A stretch of 8,498 nucleotides of DNA, taken from contig JBDROU010000071.1 of NCBI GenBank assembly GCA_043809745.1, positions 1 to 8,498 on the forward strand, read 5' to 3'. Source of the DNA: JBDROU01 sp043809745 [NCBI: bacterium]. GTDB taxonomy: Bacteria; Elusimicrobiota; JBDRMW01. The position numbers and the translations under genes are program-made. Below are positions 1-5,978 of the stretch, piece by piece (position 1 is the first letter of the stretch; each line of letters begins with the position of its first letter). The notes under the pieces are model-generated. The model was not told the DNA's origin and did not search any database. It saw only the letters and a list, made by a program, of their open reading frames with translations.

Positions 1-26
1 TTTTGTCCGAGAATGCCTCAAGAAAC

Positions 27-40
27 GGCGCGCAAGCGCC
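27..40. repeat. GC-rich perfect hairpin at the left edge
   Basis: A 5-bp perfect stem (GGCGC/GCGCC) closes a GCAA loop on the plus strand, a GNRA-type tetraloop if transcribed in that direction. It sits in a 22-nt patch (26-47) made almost wholly of G and C, in clear contrast with the AT-rich surroundings. No T-run follows on either strand, so it is not an obvious terminator. It may be the edge of an element that continues beyond the window. Confidence 0.4.
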
Positions 41-67
41 CGCCGCGAATTATTCCGTACATAAATT

Positions 68-98
68 AAAAAAGCCCAATGCTTTTAAGCAATTGGGC
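68..98 (-). terminator. Rho-independent terminator after tRNA-Ser
   Basis: Read on the minus strand, a stem of seven pairs (GCCCAAT with ATTGGGC), one bulged A and three to four more pairs closes a tiny loop. It is followed directly by six T residues (plus-strand A run 68-73). It lies about 40 nt past the 3' end of the tRNA-Ser gene and probably ends that transcript, and perhaps the whole pcrA-gatC-gatA-tRNA unit. There is no T-run on the plus side, so termination should be one-directional. Confidence 0.85.
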
Positions 99-138
99 CC
101 AACAACACGCACTTTTGAGTTCGAAACATTAAAAGCTG

Positions 139-225
139 CGGAGGGGGAGGGATTCGAACCCTCGAGTGCTTTGCAGCACTATACGCTTTCCAGGCGTACT
201 CCTTCAACCACTCGGACACCCCTCC
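139..225 (-). tRNA. tRNA-Ser, anticodon GGA
   Basis: An 87-nt class II tRNA carrying serine and reading UCC and UCU codons. The seven-pair acceptor stem is GGAGGGG (219-225) with CCCCTCC (140-146). The anticodon arm has a TACGC/GCGTA stem, loop CTGGAAA and anticodon GGA (complement of 189-191). The long variable arm, diagnostic for Ser/Leu/bacterial Tyr tRNAs, is a six-pair AGTGCT/AGCACT stem with a GCAA loop. The T arm is GAGGG-TTCGAAT-CCCTC. The discriminator base is G73, as expected for serine. CCA is not encoded, because the gene is followed by CAG, so it must be added after transcription. No convincing promoter lies just upstream; the gene follows gatA on the same strand and ends at the 68-98 terminator. 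Its first 18 nt also occur, truncated, at 388-405. Confidence 0.97.
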
Positions 226-316
226 AATTATTACTCCATTTACTGCTTAACGTTCGTTAAAATCTTTTTGGCCAGTCTAACACTATTCCCGGTGTCCAGG
301 ATGTGGTTGCCGGGGT
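208..316. repeat. 109-bp exact direct repeat, copy A (overlaps tRNA-Ser 5' end)
   Basis: Every base of 208-316 is repeated at 388-496, a shift of 180 bp. Identity stops at both ends (207 A versus 387 C; 317 G versus 497 A). On the minus strand the copy holds a hairpin with CCGG-type ends (about 288-315), an AT-rich leader with the palindrome TTAACG-tt-CGTTAA (247-260), and the first 18 nt of the intact tRNA-Ser. Perfect identity implies a recent duplication, active homogenisation, or an assembly artefact. Confidence 0.95.
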
Positions 317-387
317 GATCATGCACCTTCGGTGCAAGTCTCGATCACCCGCCGCTACGTCTTGTGCTCCTAGCGTCGCACTGCGGC
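317..387. other. 71-bp GC-rich structured insert between the direct repeats
   Basis: This stretch is about 62% G+C by hand count (44 of 71) in an AT-rich region, and folds into two adjacent hairpins. The first (313-350) has an eight-pair outer stem GGGTGATC/GATCACCC, an asymmetric internal loop (1 and 6 nt) and a six-pair inner stem TGCACC/GGTGCA around a triloop. Its outer four pairs use bases 313-316 of repeat copy A. The second (351-387) is closed by GCCGC/GCGGC with an inner GTGC/GCAC. I see no protein-coding potential. It could be a small palindromic repeat element or a structured RNA; I do not recognise the family. Confidence 0.6.
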
Positions 388-405
388 CCACTCGGACACC
401 CCTCC
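388..405 (-). pseudogene. Truncated 5' fragment of tRNA-Ser (18 nt)
   Basis: The minus strand reads GGAGGGGTGTCCGAGTGG, exactly the first 18 nt of the intact tRNA-Ser 180 bp away: the 5' acceptor strand plus the start of the D arm. It breaks inside the D loop and runs into the GC-rich insert, so no tRNA can form. It is a by-product of the 109-bp duplication. Confidence 0.85.
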
Positions 406-496
406 AATTATTACTCCATTTACTGCTTAACGTTCGTTAAAATCTTTTTGGCCAGTCTAACACTATTCCCGGTGTCCAGGATGTGGTTGCCGGGGT
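388..496. repeat. 109-bp exact direct repeat, copy B (next to gatA)
   Basis: Identical to 208-316, this copy begins 10 bp past the gatA stop codon in the direction of transcription. It carries the same hairpin (about 468-495) and the same TTAACG-tt-CGTTAA palindrome (427-440). It ends in a truncated copy of the tRNA-Ser 5' end, after which the GC-rich insert starts. Confidence 0.95.
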
Positions 497-506
497 AGCT
501 ATATGA

Positions 507-1967
507 TTACTTTGGTCTTTGTTTGTGAAACTCTGTTGATTGCTGATACTTAAATCCTACTTGGAGCAGTTTTTGCTCATCAAAAGCCTTCCCCAAGAGC
601 TGAAGTCCGATCGGCAAACCGCTTTTGGAAAAACCGCATGGTATACTAATGCCCGGTATACCTGCCAGATTGCCCGAAATGGTAAATACATCAGATAAGT
701 ACATCTGTAAAGGATCTGACTTTTTCTCGCCAATCTTAAATGCAGGTGTGGGTGATGTCGGCGTAAGTATACAATCAACTTCTTTAAATGCCTCATCAAA
801 ATCTTGTTTTATCAATGTTCTTACCTTTTGAGCTTTTCCATAATAAGCTTCGTAGTAACCGCTTGAAAGCGCATATGTGCCGAGCATTATTCTTCTCTTA
901 ACCTCATCGCCAAAACCCTGTGCCCTGGTTTTTTCGTACATCTCTAAAAGGTCCTGTGAATCCTGAGACCTAAAACCGTATTTTACGCCATCATATCTTG
1001 CTAAGTTGGAAGATGCTTCTGAAGGTGCGATAATGTAATAAACAGCTGTCGCATACTCAGTATGAGGCAAACTTATCTCTTTAAACTGTGCGCCCAGTCC
1101 TTCTAGTACTTTTATTGATTGTTGAACCGCATCAGCCACCTCTTTATCCAGTCCTTCAATAAAATACTCTTTAGGCAATCCAATCTTTAGATTCTTTAAG
1201 TTAATCTTATCTAAATTTGCCGGATAATCCTCCACCTCATTATTAATTGAAGTAGAGTCTTTTTTGTCATAACCTGATATTACTTTTAGAAGAAGTGCAG
1301 TATCTTCTATATTATAGGAAAACGGACCTATTTGATCTAATGAGGAAGCAAATGCAACCAATCCATAACGGGAAACTCTTCCGTAAGTTGGCTTCATGCC
1401 GACAACACCGCAAAGGCTAGCCGGCTGCCTTATGGATCCTCCAGTGTCAGAACCTATAGCTATAGGAGCTAAAGAAGCCGATACACTGGCTGCCGAACCG
1501 CCAGAAGAACCGCCTGGAATACAATCCTTATTCCAGGGATTTATTGTTGTAAAATATGCTGAATGTTCGGTTGAAGAACCCATAGCAAATTCATCCATGT
1601 TAGTTTTTCCCAGGATTACAGCATCTGCTTCATTTAACTTGTCAATAACGGATGCATTATACGGAGCTGTATAATTTTCTAATATTTTTGACGCGCAGGT
1701 GGTCTTAAATCCCCTTATACAAATATTATCCTTTACAGCTATGGGAATTCCTGCCAAATCCCCCACTTTTTTATTCTCACTAATCCTTTTGTCAACTTCT
1801 TTTGCTTTAGTTACGGCAGCTTCCTCAAATATATCCAAAAAGGCTTTTACCGAATCATTCTGTTTTTTTATTTGAGATATATAGGCTTTTGTTATCTCTT
1901 CAGAAGAAGCTTTCTTTTTAGAGATCATATTCTTTAAATCATTAACTGCAAGGTTTTTTATATCCAT
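507..1967 (-). CDS. gatA: Aspartyl/glutamyl-tRNA amidotransferase subunit A (GatA)
   Basis: Cytoplasmic amidase subunit of GatCAB. It hydrolyses glutamine and supplies ammonia so that GatB can convert Glu-tRNA(Gln) to Gln-tRNA(Gln), and often Asp-tRNA(Asn) to Asn-tRNA(Asn). At 486 aa it is full length for the family. The amidase-signature core runs from about residue 70 to 220. The Ser-cisSer-Lys triad is visible as Lys79 (GIPIAVKDN), Ser154 (GGSSGGSAA) and Ser178 (SDTGGSIRQPA), at the positions known for characterised GatA. The start is fixed by overlap with gatC: the gatC stop and gatA ATG share one base (TAATG), and an AAGGTG ribosome-binding site lies about 8 nt upstream inside gatC, so the two are probably translationally coupled. 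gatB does not follow; instead the direct-repeat region and tRNA-Ser come next on the same strand. Confidence 0.97.
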   Translation of the reverse strand: MDIKNLAVNDLKNMISKKKASSEEITKAYISQIKKQNDSVKAFLDIFEEAAVTKAKEVDKRISENKKVGDLAGIPIAVKDNICIRGFKTTCASKILENYTAPYNASVIDKLNEADAVILGKTNMDEFAMGSSTEHSAYFTTINPWNKDCIPGGSSGGSAASVSASLAPIAIGSDTGGSIRQPASLCGVVGMKPTYGRVSRYGLVAFASSLDQIGPFSYNIEDTALLLKVISGYDKKDSTSINNEVEDYPANLDKINLKNLKIGLPKEYFIEGLDKEVADAVQQSIKVLEGLGAQFKEISLPHTEYATAVYYIIAPSEASSNLARYDGVKYGFRSQDSQDLLEMYEKTRAQGFGDEVKRRIMLGTYALSSGYYEAYYGKAQKVRTLIKQDFDEAFKEVDCILTPTSPTPAFKIGEKKSDPLQMYLSDVFTISGNLAGIPGISIPCGFSKSGLPIGLQLLGKAFDEQKLLQVGFKYQQSTEFHKQRPK

Positions 1968-2254
1968 TACTCAATCACCTTCTTTACTTTGAAAAAATCA
2001 TCTTCCCTTTCAGGAGCATTCTCTAATATTTTTTCCCTGTCATCACACTTCTTCGTTTCATCCTCGCGCCACACATTTTTCAAATCCAATACATGGGAAG
2101 TAGGTTTAACTTTGGAGGTATCTACTTTATTCAACTTTTCAATATACTTAAGAATATTGCCTAGCTGGGGAGTAAATAACTCTTTTTCTTCTTCTGTAAG
2201 CTTAAGCCTTGCAAGTCTGGCAACGTACTCAACATCTTTTTTATTTAATACCAT
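1967..2254 (-). CDS. gatC: Aspartyl/glutamyl-tRNA amidotransferase subunit C (GatC)
   Basis: Small cytoplasmic subunit (95 aa, the usual size) that wraps around and stabilises the GatA-GatB interface; it has no catalytic site. Family signatures are visible: an N-terminal helix VEYVARLARLKLTEEE (8-23), a second helix ending in LNKVDTSKVKPTSH (41-54), the W-R-E-D stretch (62-65) and the C-terminal NAPEREDDFFKVKKVIE. Most relatives have VPKV near the end where this one has VKKV, a minor change. The ATG is preceded by AAGAGG about 8 nt upstream and lies 18 bp past the stop of the helicase gene, so gatC is probably cotranscribed with it. Its own stop overlaps the gatA start by one base. Confidence 0.95.
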   Translation of the reverse strand: MVLNKKDVEYVARLARLKLTEEEKELFTPQLGNILKYIEKLNKVDTSKVKPTSHVLDLKNVWREDETKKCDDREKILENAPEREDDFFKVKKVIE

Positions 2255-2272
2255 TTTAATACCTCTTAGAGA

Positions 2273-4405
2273 TTAGCAAACCTGTAACTTTGCATATTTT
2301 ACCACCAATTTTTTGCGTTGTCCACTGTCAAAAAGCACCGTTACTTTAATATTCTCACCACTTCCAGAATTATCTATAATCTTTCCTTCACCAAACTCGG
2401 GATGCTGTACCCTCATCCCAACCCGATAATCTTCGCTTCCCACATCTATGATTTGATCGTTTTCGGAAGCTTCATCTGTAATCTCAGTATTTATTAACTT
2501 CGTTTCAGTTATAAACCTGCTTGGTATATTCCATTTACTCTGTCCAAAAAGCTTTCTGCCGGCTGCAGATAGAAGATATAGTTTATCCTTTGCTCTGGTC
2601 ATCCCCACATAGCACAGTCTGCGTTCTTCCTCTATTTCATCCCTGTCGAAAACAGACTCTCCTATAGGGAACAATCCTTCTTCCATCCCCGTCATAAATA
2701 CTACCGGAAATTCTAGTCCCTTGGCAAGATGAATGGTCATCATAGGAACATATCTGTTAGCATCCTTATAGTCATCAATGCCTGATACGAGTGTTATCTG
2801 TTCCAAGAATGAATGAACCTTTTTCTCACCTGATATTTCTTGAAAATCTGATGCTGCGCTTACAAGTTCCTTTAAGTTGCCTATCCTCATATCTGACTCG
2901 ATTGTATCTTCCTCTTCCAGAATTTCCAAATAACGGGTTTTACTTAAAATTAACTTTATGAAATCATACACATCAAGCGACTCAAGTTTTTGAATTAGAT
3001 CATCCAGCAATTTCTTAAATTCTAAAACACTTCTTTTAATGCGGTTACCAACTGAATCATACTTTTCAATCTTCTCAAGCACCTTAAAGAGAGTTATATT
3101 TGAATCCCTAGCAATTTTTTCAAGCGTTTCTATGCTACTCTTTCCAATACCCCTGCCAGGCACATTAATAATCCTTTTTAAGCTCAAAGAATCATTATTG
3201 TTAACACATACCCTCATAAAGGCAAGTATATCCTTGACCTCTGCCCGGTCATAAAACCTGACAGAGCCAAAGATTTTATAAGGTATATCAAACTGCCTGA
3301 GCGCATCTTCTAATACACGTGACTGCGCATTAGTCCTGTAAAAGATAGCAAAATCATTGATTGAAAAACCTCCTTCTTCCGTTAATCTCTTTATCTCTCT
3401 CACGACAAATCTTGCTTCTTCAATCTCACTGGATAGTTCATGTACAGTAACCAGCTCACCGGTTTCCTTATCAGTCCATAGCTCTTTTTCTTTTCGCGAC
3501 ATATTATTTCTTATTACATTAGAAGCGGCTGAAAGTATATTCTTTGTAGATCTATAATTCTGTTCAAGTTTTATTACTTTTACCTGTTTGTAATCTCTTT
3601 CAAACTCTAAAATATTCCTGATATCCGCTCCCCTCCACATATAAATCGATTGATCCTCATCGCCTACAACACAGATATTTTTATGCTTTGCAGAAATATA
3701 TTTTGCTAAAAGGTACTGAGCATGATTTGTGTCCTGATACTCATCTATCAGCACATATTTGAATCTCTCCTGATACTTCTCCCTAAGCGCCTCATTATCC
3801 CTCAAAGCCTCGACAGCTTTTACTATAAGGTCCCCAAAATCAAGCGCATTTGCTTTTTTTAGTTTTTCATCATAAAGTTGATAAATCTTGCTTATCATAA
3901 TCCTAAAATCTTCACCCGAAGCATGAGAATGTATTTCATACGACTTTGAATCGATTAACTCATCCTTTGCTCGCGATATAATCTCTACTACCATTCCCGG
4001 TCTATATTTCTTATCATCCAACTCCAACTGAGCAAGACACTCTTTAACAAGATTTTTCTGATCAACCTCATCATAGATTATAAAGTACGGATTTAATCCT
4101 ATATTCTTCGCTTCTACTCTTAAAAATTTAGCGCAAAAGGAATGATAAGTCGAAAGCAGCACATCATTTGCTAAACCGGAGGCTAATCGTTCAACCCTGG
4201 ATTTCATCTCTTCTGCGGCTTTATTGGTAAATGTAACTGCTAGTATATTCCAAGGCTTAATGCCTTTTTTCAGCATATAAGCAATTCTATGAGTAATAAC
4301 CCTGGTTTTTCCTGAACCAGCTCCTGCGAGTATTAAAAGCGGGCCATCTATATGTAAAACAGCCTCTCTTTGCGATGAATTTAGATTATTAAGTATTTTA
4401 TCCAT
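2273..4405 (-). CDS. pcrA: UvrD/PcrA-type ATP-dependent 3'-5' DNA helicase (SF1A)
   Basis: Unwinds DNA in nucleotide excision and mismatch repair, displaces RNA polymerase or RecA, and supports plasmid replication in relatives. At 710 aa it matches PcrA/UvrD. Superfamily 1A motifs appear in order: Q motif LNSSQREAV (8-16), Walker A GAGSGKT (28-34), Ia AVTFTNKAAEEM (56-67), Walker B LIDEYQD (219-225), III VVGDEDQSIYMWRGA (246-260), IV QNYRS (282-286), V MTIHLAKGLEF (556-566) and VI RRLCYVGMTRAKD (595-607). Residues about 658-710 (VGMRVQHPEFGEGKI and following) are the Tudor-like C-terminal domain of PcrA that contacts RNA polymerase, so I prefer pcrA to rep or uvrD. The ATG is the canonical family start, but no Shine-Dalgarno sequence precedes it. 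Upstream, 98 bp separates it from the fadL-like gene with no clear terminator and only a poor promoter match. Confidence 0.95.
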   Translation of the reverse strand: MDKILNNLNSSQREAVLHIDGPLLILAGAGSGKTRVITHRIAYMLKKGIKPWNILAVTFTNKAAEEMKSRVERLASGLANDVLLSTYHSFCAKFLRVEAKNIGLNPYFIIYDEVDQKNLVKECLAQLELDDKKYRPGMVVEIISRAKDELIDSKSYEIHSHASGEDFRIMISKIYQLYDEKLKKANALDFGDLIVKAVEALRDNEALREKYQERFKYVLIDEYQDTNHAQYLLAKYISAKHKNICVVGDEDQSIYMWRGADIRNILEFERDYKQVKVIKLEQNYRSTKNILSAASNVIRNNMSRKEKELWTDKETGELVTVHELSSEIEEARFVVREIKRLTEEGGFSINDFAIFYRTNAQSRVLEDALRQFDIPYKIFGSVRFYDRAEVKDILAFMRVCVNNNDSLSLKRIINVPGRGIGKSSIETLEKIARDSNITLFKVLEKIEKYDSVGNRIKRSVLEFKKLLDDLIQKLESLDVYDFIKLILSKTRYLEILEEEDTIESDMRIGNLKELVSAASDFQEISGEKKVHSFLEQITLVSGIDDYKDANRYVPMMTIHLAKGLEFPVVFMTGMEEGLFPIGESVFDRDEIEEERRLCYVGMTRAKDKLYLLSAAGRKLFGQSKWNIPSRFITETKLINTEITDEASENDQIIDVGSEDYRVGMRVQHPEFGEGKIIDNSGSGENIKVTVLFDSGQRKKLVVKYAKLQVC

Positions 4406-4503
4406 TTTGATTAAATTTAAATAAATTTATAGATGGTATATACTACAAAAAATAGAGATATAATCCAATAATAAGATTAATTTTTCTGGCTCAAAAGGAA
4501 GAT
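4406..4503. other. Intergenic gap between fadL-like gene and pcrA
   Basis: This AT-rich 98-bp gap lies between two minus-strand genes. I find no stem-plus-T-run terminator for the upstream gene. The best promoter-like pair for pcrA is TTGGAT with TAGTAT at 17-bp spacing, which matches the consensus at only 3 and 4 of 6 positions. Cotranscription of the two genes is possible but unproven. Confidence 0.4.
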
Positions 4504-5739
4504 CTAGAACATCCAACTTACCCCAAGCGCAAACTGAGGTATGTAAGTCTCATATGTCCCATTAATAGATGTGTCTTGACTTGCACCAACATTGTTTACG
4601 ACAAATCTATCAGCAAAAATGGTAACTGTAGCTCCAAAATCGACAGAAAAAGGACCTTTTTCATAACCGCATCCTAAATAATAACTATTTCTATCTGCAT
4701 CCGGATTTGAAGGGTCAAAAGTAGCTGTAGGTGTCGGAGCATCAGAATAAGCATAACCACCTCTTACATCAATATTCTCAGTTAACCCGTATTCTACACC
4801 GAGTTTTAACACGACAGAATCATGAAAATCCTTTTGAATGGTGGTATTGAAATTTGGAGCCTCCAAAAATTTTACAGGTACAGATTTATGGCGAGACCAA
4901 TTAGTCCATTGTATGTCAATTTCAGCTTCTAATTTCTCATTAATTTTACGCGCATACCCAAACATATACTCATCCGGCAGATCGTATGTTGCTTCTGCTG
5001 TTAAATTTATTTCCGGACTGCCCGTTATAAAACCGGGAATACCGGTAGTCTTGGCTGTTCCTTCGAATTCAATCGTAAAAGGACTTCGATAAGAACAACC
5101 AAAGCGGTTTTTATCATTCATTTTGTAAAGTATTCCTAGATTATAACCGTAAGCATAGGCCGTATCACTTTCTTGTCTATAAGTGCCGTCGACTATTCCA
5201 AAATTCCTCATTCTTCGCTGAATAACCTCAGCCGAATAAAAGTTAAACCCAACCGCGCACGAAAGCTGTGGATTTACCTTATAGCATACTGTTGGGTTAA
5301 CATCTACCATACTTAGTTCACTATATGTAGCCTGATAACGCAGCGGTCCGGTTTCACTCCAAGCGGTATAAGAACCAAAAGGAACAAATACACCTATGCC
5401 GAACTTCCATTTGTCCAAGAATTCATCTGAAACAACAAATAAATTCGGGGTAGTTTTTATATTAGTAATTTTTTCGCTTTGCCCGGAAAGCGAAGTATAC
5501 TTGGTTTTCCTTATACTATATATAAAGTCAGACTTAACCTCCCAGCCTTCAAATTCAAAAAGGCCTGCAGGATTAAAGTAAATTGCAGAAGAATCATCCG
5601 CTGTGGCGGTAAAAGCACCTCCGCGGCCTAAGGCTCTAGCGCTATGATCTAAAATGTTAAATCCTGCTGCAAACACTTCACTGCTAGCCAATATAATCAT
5701 AACTCCTAAAGTGTAACTCAACCATTGTTTAATTTTCAT
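4504..5739 (-). CDS. FadL/OMPP1/TodX family outer-membrane transport protein
   Basis: A predicted 14-strand outer-membrane beta-barrel for passive uptake of hydrophobic compounds such as long-chain fatty acids or aromatic hydrocarbons. Residues 1-24 form a Sec signal peptide: basic MKIK, a hydrophobic core, then VFA before AGFN. E. coli FadL also begins its mature form with AGF. The hatch-domain signature follows: SARALGRGGAFTATADDSSAIYFNPAGL (33-60, given as landmarks Gly-Arg-Gly-Gly at 38-41 and Asn-Pro-Ala-Gly at 56-59). The remainder alternates polar and hydrophobic residues with many Tyr/Trp/Phe, and the protein ends in Trp-Met-Phe, the C-terminal aromatic used by the BAM machinery. At 411 aa it is somewhat shorter than E. 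coli FadL. The substrate cannot be told. It has its own promoter (5785-5812) and an AGGGG-type ribosome site about 9 nt before ATG, and is divergent from the phosphorylase gene. Confidence 0.9.
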   Translation of the reverse strand: MKIKQWLSYTLGVMIILASSEVFAAGFNILDHSARALGRGGAFTATADDSSAIYFNPAGLFEFEGWEVKSDFIYSIRKTKYTSLSGQSEKITNIKTTPNLFVVSDEFLDKWKFGIGVFVPFGSYTAWSETGPLRYQATYSELSMVDVNPTVCYKVNPQLSCAVGFNFYSAEVIQRRMRNFGIVDGTYRQESDTAYAYGYNLGILYKMNDKNRFGCSYRSPFTIEFEGTAKTTGIPGFITGSPEINLTAEATYDLPDEYMFGYARKINEKLEAEIDIQWTNWSRHKSVPVKFLEAPNFNTTIQKDFHDSVVLKLGVEYGLTENIDVRGGYAYSDAPTPTATFDPSNPDADRNSYYLGCGYEKGPFSVDFGATVTIFADRFVVNNVGASQDTSINGTYETYIPQFALGVSWMF

Positions 5740-5784
5740 TTTCTCTTACCCCTTTGCTAACAAAAACTTAACCCTACTTAGGAT

Positions 5785-5812
5785 TTTATACTAAGAGCCC
5801 CCCCGTTGTCAA
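5785..5812 (-). promoter_or_regulatory. Strong sigma70-like promoter of the fadL-like gene, with G7 in the spacer
   Basis: On the minus strand the -35 box TTGACA (5807-5812) matches the consensus exactly. The -10 box TATAAA (5785-5790) matches at five of six positions. The spacer is 16 bp (5791-5806), one short of the optimum, and contains seven consecutive G residues (5798-5804) just past the -35 box. Transcription should start near 5778, giving a leader of about 40 nt. Confidence 0.8.
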
Positions 5813-5905
5813 TATTAAAACACATGTTTCCTTTTGCTAATTAACTATTTTATTCGAAATATTTCCAATATTATTAGCTTTCTTATTTTTTTAAAAATAT
5901 TTTGC

Positions 5906-5935
5906 TTGATATATTTGCCAAAAAATAGCTACAAT
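5906..5935 (+). promoter_or_regulatory. Probable sigma70-like promoter of the glucan phosphorylase gene
   Basis: TTGATA (5906-5911) and TACAAT (5930-5935) each match the consensus at five of six positions, with an 18-bp spacer. A run of T then A tracts (about 5885-5904) directly upstream resembles an UP element. The transcript would start near 5942, about 37 nt before the ATG. The region between the two divergent promoters (5813-5905) is AT-rich and holds no gene. Confidence 0.65.
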
Positions 5936-5978
5936 CTAAAATTAATGCAATTTAGCAAACTAAATAATTCAGACAATT

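Noticed and set aside
208-225. Classical phage or island attachment site at the tRNA
   Set aside because: Integrase attachment duplications usually copy the 3' end of a tRNA; here the 5' end is copied, and no integrase or island lies between the copies.
3-260. 85-codon plus-strand open frame
   Set aside because: It runs antisense through the terminator and tRNA-Ser; its GEGFEPSSALQHYTLSRR-type protein is the well-known false translation of a class II tRNA gene.
208-496. CRISPR-like array
   Set aside because: There are only two repeats, each 109 bp with a 71-bp gap, no cas genes, and one repeat overlaps a tRNA gene.
557-799. Open frames antisense or out of frame inside gatA (also 625-831, 1396-1674)
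   Set aside because: They lie wholly within a well-supported gatA and show no family features.
1989-2276. 95-codon plus-strand frame opposite gatC
   Set aside because: It is a low-complexity Ser/Phe/Leu-rich shadow of gatC, whose own frame matches the family.
3039-3557. Plus-strand frames opposite the helicase gene (3039-3254, 3357-3557)
   Set aside because: They are antisense to conserved helicase sequence and have no plausible start signals.
4838-5581. Plus-strand frames opposite the fadL-like gene (4838-5092, 5396-5581)
   Set aside because: They are shadows of the barrel-coding frame.
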